Assembly: GCA_017612555.1 (NCBI GenBank)
Contig: JAGAFR010000033.1
Span: forward strand, 1 to 47,189
DNA: 47,189 bases
Direction of reading: 5' to 3'
Origin: Lachnospiraceae bacterium
Lineage (GTDB): Bacteria > Bacillota > Clostridia > Lachnospirales > Lachnospiraceae
Positions 44,186 through 47,189 of the stretch are shown one piece after another. The notes below the pieces were generated by a model. The model saw nothing but the letters and a program-made list of their open reading frames with translations. It did no database searches and was not told where the DNA came from. How positions within the stretch are numbered: the first letter of the stretch is position 1; the number at the start of each line of letters is the position of its first letter. The position numbers and the translations under genes are program-made.

Positions 44186-44943
44186 TGGTTAAGATGATCA
44201 TGCACGGCTGTAACGGCCGTATGGGCAGGATGATAGCCGATATTGCGGCAAATGATACAGGTATAGAGATAGTTGCGGGAGTGGACATCAATACGGATGG
44301 GAACGCATCCTTTCCCGTTGTGGACAGCATAGATAAGGTAAGCACAGACGCGGATGTAGTCGTTGATTTCGGACACGCATCGGCTGTTGACAAAGTAATT
44401 GAATGGTGCAGGGAGAATAAGATCCCCCTTGTGGAATGTACGACCGGTCTTAGCGACGATACTCTCGCAAACCTCAGGAAAAGTTCCGAAAGTGTTGCGA
44501 TGTTCAAGTCGGCTAACATGTCGCTTGGCATCAATATCATACAGAAGATATTGAAGGAGAATTCCGCCAGACTGGCAGAGGCAGGCTTTGACGTTGAGAT
44601 AGTGGAAAAGCATCACAGGACCAAGCTGGATGCCCCCTCCGGAACCGCACTCGCACTTGCGGATTCCGTAAACGACGGACTGTCATCCAGGAAGGATTAT
44701 GTGTTTGACAGAAGCGGCCGCAGGATGGTGCGCCCCGATACAGAGATCGGTATATCTGCTGTAAGAGGAGGCACGATCGTGGGAGATCATGACGTGATCT
44801 TTGCGGGTACCGATGAAGTCATAACATTCAGTCACTGCGCTTATTCAAGAGCCGTATTTGCAAAGGGAGCCGTTGAAGCGGCCAAGTTCCTTGCAGGCAA
44901 AGGCGCAGGGATGTACGATATGAGCGATGTGCTGGAAGGCTAG
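44185..44943 (+). CDS. dapB: 4-hydroxy-tetrahydrodipicolinate reductase
   Basis: Reduces the DapA product with NAD(P)H to tetrahydrodipicolinate. The 252-residue protein has the Rossmann motif MHGCNGRMGRMI, the substrate loop VEKHHRTKLDAPSGTA with the catalytic His and Lys, and the C-terminal SHCAYSRAVFAKGAVEAAKF block. It is complete. It is coupled to dapA upstream and followed after 2 bp by hisA. Confidence 0.97.
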   Translation: MVKMIMHGCNGRMGRMIADIAANDTGIEIVAGVDINTDGNASFPVVDSIDKVSTDADVVVDFGHASAVDKVIEWCRENKIPLVECTTGLSDDTLANLRKSSESVAMFKSANMSLGINIIQKILKENSARLAEAGFDVEIVEKHHRTKLDAPSGTALALADSVNDGLSSRKDYVFDRSGRRMVRPDTEIGISAVRGGTIVGDHDVIFAGTDEVITFSHCAYSRAVFAKGAVEAAKFLAGKGAGMYDMSDVLEG

Positions 44944-44945
44944 AC

Positions 44946-45716
44946 ATGAGTTTTCGCCCATGTATTGACATTCATAACGGAAGGGTCAAACAGATAGTAG
45001 GATCGACGCTTTCCGACTCGGGGGACAGGGCTGTTGAGAACTTCGTATCCGACAGGGACGCGGCATATTTTGCCGAGCTGTATAAGAAGTACGATCTGCC
45101 GGGCGGACACGTGATAATACTTAATTCCGGGGATTCCGAGTATTACGAGGCGTCAAAAGCACAGGCGGTATCAGCACTTAACGCATACCCCGGAGGCCTT
45201 ATGATAGGCGGAGGGATAAATCCCGATAATGCCCGTGATTTTCTGTCAGAGGGAGCAAGCCACGTTATAGTCACCAGCTATATATTTGAAGGCGGCAGGA
45301 TATCTTTTGACAGGATCGAAAAGCTCGTGTCGGCAGTCGGGGCTGACAGGATAGTCATAGACTTAAGCTGCATCAGATCGGACGGTGACTATCATGTGGC
45401 GACCGACAGGTGGCAGAACATATCGGATGAGACGGTTGATGCGGCATTATTTGATAAGCTGGGAAGATACTGTTCGGGATTCCTTGTTCACGCGGTGGAT
45501 TCGGAAGGAAGATCGGCAGGCATTGACGAGGAGCTGATCGGAAGGCTTGCAGGGGCAGGCTGTGAAGTGTGTTACGCGGGCGGGATATCTTCATATGACG
45601 ATATCAGACGCCTTGATGAGATAGGAGCCGGAAGGGTTGATTTTACCGTAGGTTCCAAGCTTGATATTTTCGGCGGCAGTTTGAGCATAGAGGAGATCAT
45701 CAGATGTATACGATAA
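44946..45716 (+). CDS. hisA: HisA of the eukaryotic (HIS6) type
   Basis: Isomerase of histidine synthesis that converts ProFAR to PRFAR. The 256-residue TIM barrel matches the fungal/plant HIS6 version: CIDIHNGRVKQIVGSTL at the start, MIGGGI, VIVTSYIFEGG, DRIVIDLSC, FLVHAVDSEG and GSKLDIFGG near the end. The common bacterial HisA has a different pattern (AID-GK-VRL-G). The presumed catalytic acids (Asp8 and an Asp in VHAVDSEG) are present. It begins 2 bp after dapB and overlaps the next gene by 13 bp. No other his gene is in the window. Confidence 0.88.
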   Translation: MSFRPCIDIHNGRVKQIVGSTLSDSGDRAVENFVSDRDAAYFAELYKKYDLPGGHVIILNSGDSEYYEASKAQAVSALNAYPGGLMIGGGINPDNARDFLSEGASHVIVTSYIFEGGRISFDRIEKLVSAVGADRIVIDLSCIRSDGDYHVATDRWQNISDETVDAALFDKLGRYCSGFLVHAVDSEGRSAGIDEELIGRLAGAGCEVCYAGGISSYDDIRRLDEIGAGRVDFTVGSKLDIFGGSLSIEEIIRCIR

Positions 45717-46843
45717 TGATCATTGATGACAACGATACCGAACTTCTTGTAGCGAAGAGAGCGCTGGAGAAGCAGTACAAGATCATCGATATCAACAATC
45801 CGAAGGCAGCGCTTCAGAGACTCGCCAAGTCAACGATCATGCCTGATTTTATATTGCTTGATGTTGCGATGCCCGGTATCAACGGGTTTGATTTTATCAT
45901 GCGACTCAAGACAAGTGAAAAGACGAAGAACATTCCGGTAATGTTCCTGTCGGGTGATAAAGAGAATACTACCGAGATGGAGGCTTACAGACTCGGCGGA
46001 GTTGATTTTATACGTAAGCCCATAATACCCGACCTGCTCCGCAAGCGTATGGAGCTGCAGGCAGACATACTTGATTACAAGTCCCAGATGGACACGTATA
46101 ATAATCAGCTCAAGCAGACGGCTTCGATGCAGACCAGGAATGCGATGAACCTTGAGTATTTCATCATCGGTATCATCACCGACCTGATCTCGCAGAAGGA
46201 TCCATACACCGGAATGCATTGTATCTGCGTGTCCAAGTATATGGAGATACTCCTCAAGGAGATGCTCCTGTCGGGCGTCAATTACGGGATAGACCCCAAT
46301 GATTTTGAACTTATCCTTCTTAGTTCGAGACTTCATGATATGGGAAAGATCGGTGTTCCCGATGCCGTTCTGTCCAAGGTCGGTAAGTACACGGACGAAG
46401 AGTTCGCACTCATGAAATCCCATACGACCATGGCAGCCAACGCTATACAGAAGTATGCATATCTGCTGCCCAACAACAAATTCCTGTATTACTCGTTCCA
46501 GATGGCCAAGTACCATCATGAGAGAGTTGACGGAAACGGATATCCTGACAGGCTGGCCGGGGCCAACATCCCGATCCTGGCAAGGATACTGGCAGTTGCC
46601 GACGTTTACGACGGCCTTGTTGCGGAGAGAAGCTACAAGAAGGCCAAGACGCACGAGGAAGCGTACAACATCATCACGCAGGGCGCGGGCGTCCAGTTCG
46701 ATCCCCAGGTTGTAGCGGCATTCCAGCGCGTACATAATGACCTTCGTGAAGCAACGAAGATGATCGCAATGCAGGTACAGCAGAACATGGCTATGTCGCA
46801 GCAGATCATGAACCAACAGAATCAGCAGAATCAACAGAGATAA
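45704..46843 (+). CDS. Response regulator with HD-GYP domain (c-di-GMP phosphodiesterase)
   Basis: The 379-residue protein has a canonical receiver (acidic pair D8-D9, phosphoacceptor D53 in LLDVAMPG, K105), a linker helix, and an HD-GYP domain (about 150-350) with H211-D212 in LHDMGKIGVP, the pair HHER at 271-274 and GYP at 279-281. HD-GYP enzymes hydrolyse c-di-GMP or related dinucleotides; the key residues are intact. The last 25 residues are Gln/Met/Asn-rich. The start lies inside hisA (13-bp overlap), so it is coupled to a metabolic operon. An intrinsic terminator follows after about 20 bp. Confidence 0.92.
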   Translation: MYTIMIIDDNDTELLVAKRALEKQYKIIDINNPKAALQRLAKSTIMPDFILLDVAMPGINGFDFIMRLKTSEKTKNIPVMFLSGDKENTTEMEAYRLGGVDFIRKPIIPDLLRKRMELQADILDYKSQMDTYNNQLKQTASMQTRNAMNLEYFIIGIITDLISQKDPYTGMHCICVSKYMEILLKEMLLSGVNYGIDPNDFELILLSSRLHDMGKIGVPDAVLSKVGKYTDEEFALMKSHTTMAANAIQKYAYLLPNNKFLYYSFQMAKYHHERVDGNGYPDRLAGANIPILARILAVADVYDGLVAERSYKKAKTHEEAYNIITQGAGVQFDPQVVAAFQRVHNDLREATKMIAMQVQQNMAMSQQIMNQQNQQNQQR

Positions 46844-46865
46844 CAGTAAACACACTTAAGACAAT

Positions 46866-46896
46866 AAAAAAGGAACCGGTAATCGGTTCCTTTTTT
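46866..46896. terminator. Bidirectional intrinsic terminator
   Basis: A6 GGAACCG (46866-46878), a 5-nt loop, then CGGTTCC T6 (46884-46896). The stem is perfect and has a T-run on both strands, so it ends the dapA-to-HD-GYP transcript and the convergent cold-shock gene. Confidence 0.92.
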
Positions 46897-46975
46897 ATAA
46901 TCCCTGTTTCTGTTACTTTTCCCTCACATAAATACTAAGGTAAATATATAGTTGAAAAGGCACAAGCTTCGGAGA

Positions 46976-47173
46976 TTATAACTTGGTTACGTTAGTGGCC
47001 TGAGGACCCTTTTCTCCGTCTACCACGTCGAACTCTACGGAAGCACCCTCGTCAAGAGACTTGAAGCCTTCCATGTTAAGTCCTGAGTAGTGTACGAATA
47101 CATCATTGCCCTGCTCGTCGCAAATGAATCCGTAACCCTTCTGGTTGTTGAACCATTTAACTGTACCTTTCAT
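46976..47173 (-). CDS. Cold-shock protein (CspA family)
   Basis: This 65-residue OB-fold RNA/DNA-binding protein starts [17 protein letters not shown] and carries the RNP1-like GYGFI and RNP2-like VFVHY motifs. Such proteins bind single-stranded RNA and relax its structure. It is complete, and GGAGG lies 8 nt before the ATG on the - strand. Promoter and any cold-responsive leader lie beyond the right edge of the window. Confidence 0.97.
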   Translation of the reverse strand: MKGTVKWFNNQKGYGFICDEQGNDVFVHYSGLNMEGFKSLDEGASVEFDVVDGEKGPQATNVTKL

Positions 47174-47189
47174 TGCAGATACCTCCGAA

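Noticed and set aside
45830-46855. Antisense frame of 341 codons opposite the HD-GYP gene
   Set aside because: The + strand frame has all catalytic motifs; the antisense frame matches nothing and begins next to the terminator.
1-47189. CRISPR array or tandem direct repeats
   Set aside because: No regularly spaced repeats were found; the only dispersed repeat seen is the 102-bp pair.

Overview
The window looks like a chromosomal segment of a Lachnospiraceae-type bacterium (class Clostridia, Butyrivibrio-like; the genus is a guess). Pointers are strong AGGAGG-type ribosome binding sites, SigA-type promoters, a perfect CIRCE operator, clostridial-style GlnRS, DUF2225, YigZ, MgtE and TypA genes, and the lineage-typical habit of putting double-cysteine zinc ribbons at the N-termini of membrane proteins. 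There is no phage, transposase, CRISPR array, rRNA or tRNA gene. Almost every gene is on the + strand. Only the two end genes (a partial HTH regulator and a cold-shock protein) are on the - strand.

Region 1 (1-17651): a divergent, partial HTH regulator faces an apparently single operon of eight genes. Five of them start with the same CxxCG...FCxxCG zinc ribbon, usually followed by a Pro/Gln-rich linker and a membrane segment. The others are a YARHG lipoprotein, a 1472-residue secreted or anchored protein and a DUF3592 membrane protein. The exported parts include a cell-wall-binding-like repeat and a transglutaminase-like domain. The seventh gene (1598 aa) is a fusion of a gene-1-like membrane module with a gene-3-like giant module. 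I recognise no described system with this composition, and it is the best candidate here for a new cell-envelope system.

Region 2 (17652-24842): valS with its own extended -10 promoter, then a FapA/DUF342 protein, a 49-aa ORF and a zinc-ribbon/TPR membrane protein, the last three joined by 4-base ATGA overlaps, then a GT39-like membrane glycosyltransferase.

Region 3 (24843-31036): a gap holding two large palindromic elements, then a PurF-like protein lacking the catalytic cysteine, an unrecognised 456-aa protein, glnS, a DUF2225 protein and a small membrane protein. The second palindromic element recurs in inverted orientation before typA (40324-40425). The two copies differ at only 2 of 102 positions, and these two positions form a compensatory base pair.

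Region 4 (30963-38103): a PpiC-type lipoprotein foldase, then CIRCE, a SigA promoter and a leader hairpin in front of htpG, a degenerate receiver protein and a class A penicillin-binding protein.

Region 5 (38104-47189): a hairpin-rich gap, yigZ, mgtE, the inverted repeat copy, typA, a CheX-like protein, dapA-dapB, a eukaryotic-type HisA and a receiver/HD-GYP protein, closed by a terminator shared with a convergent cold-shock gene. Housekeeping (translation, lysine and histidine synthesis, cell wall, Mg2+ transport) is thus interleaved with signalling and envelope genes.
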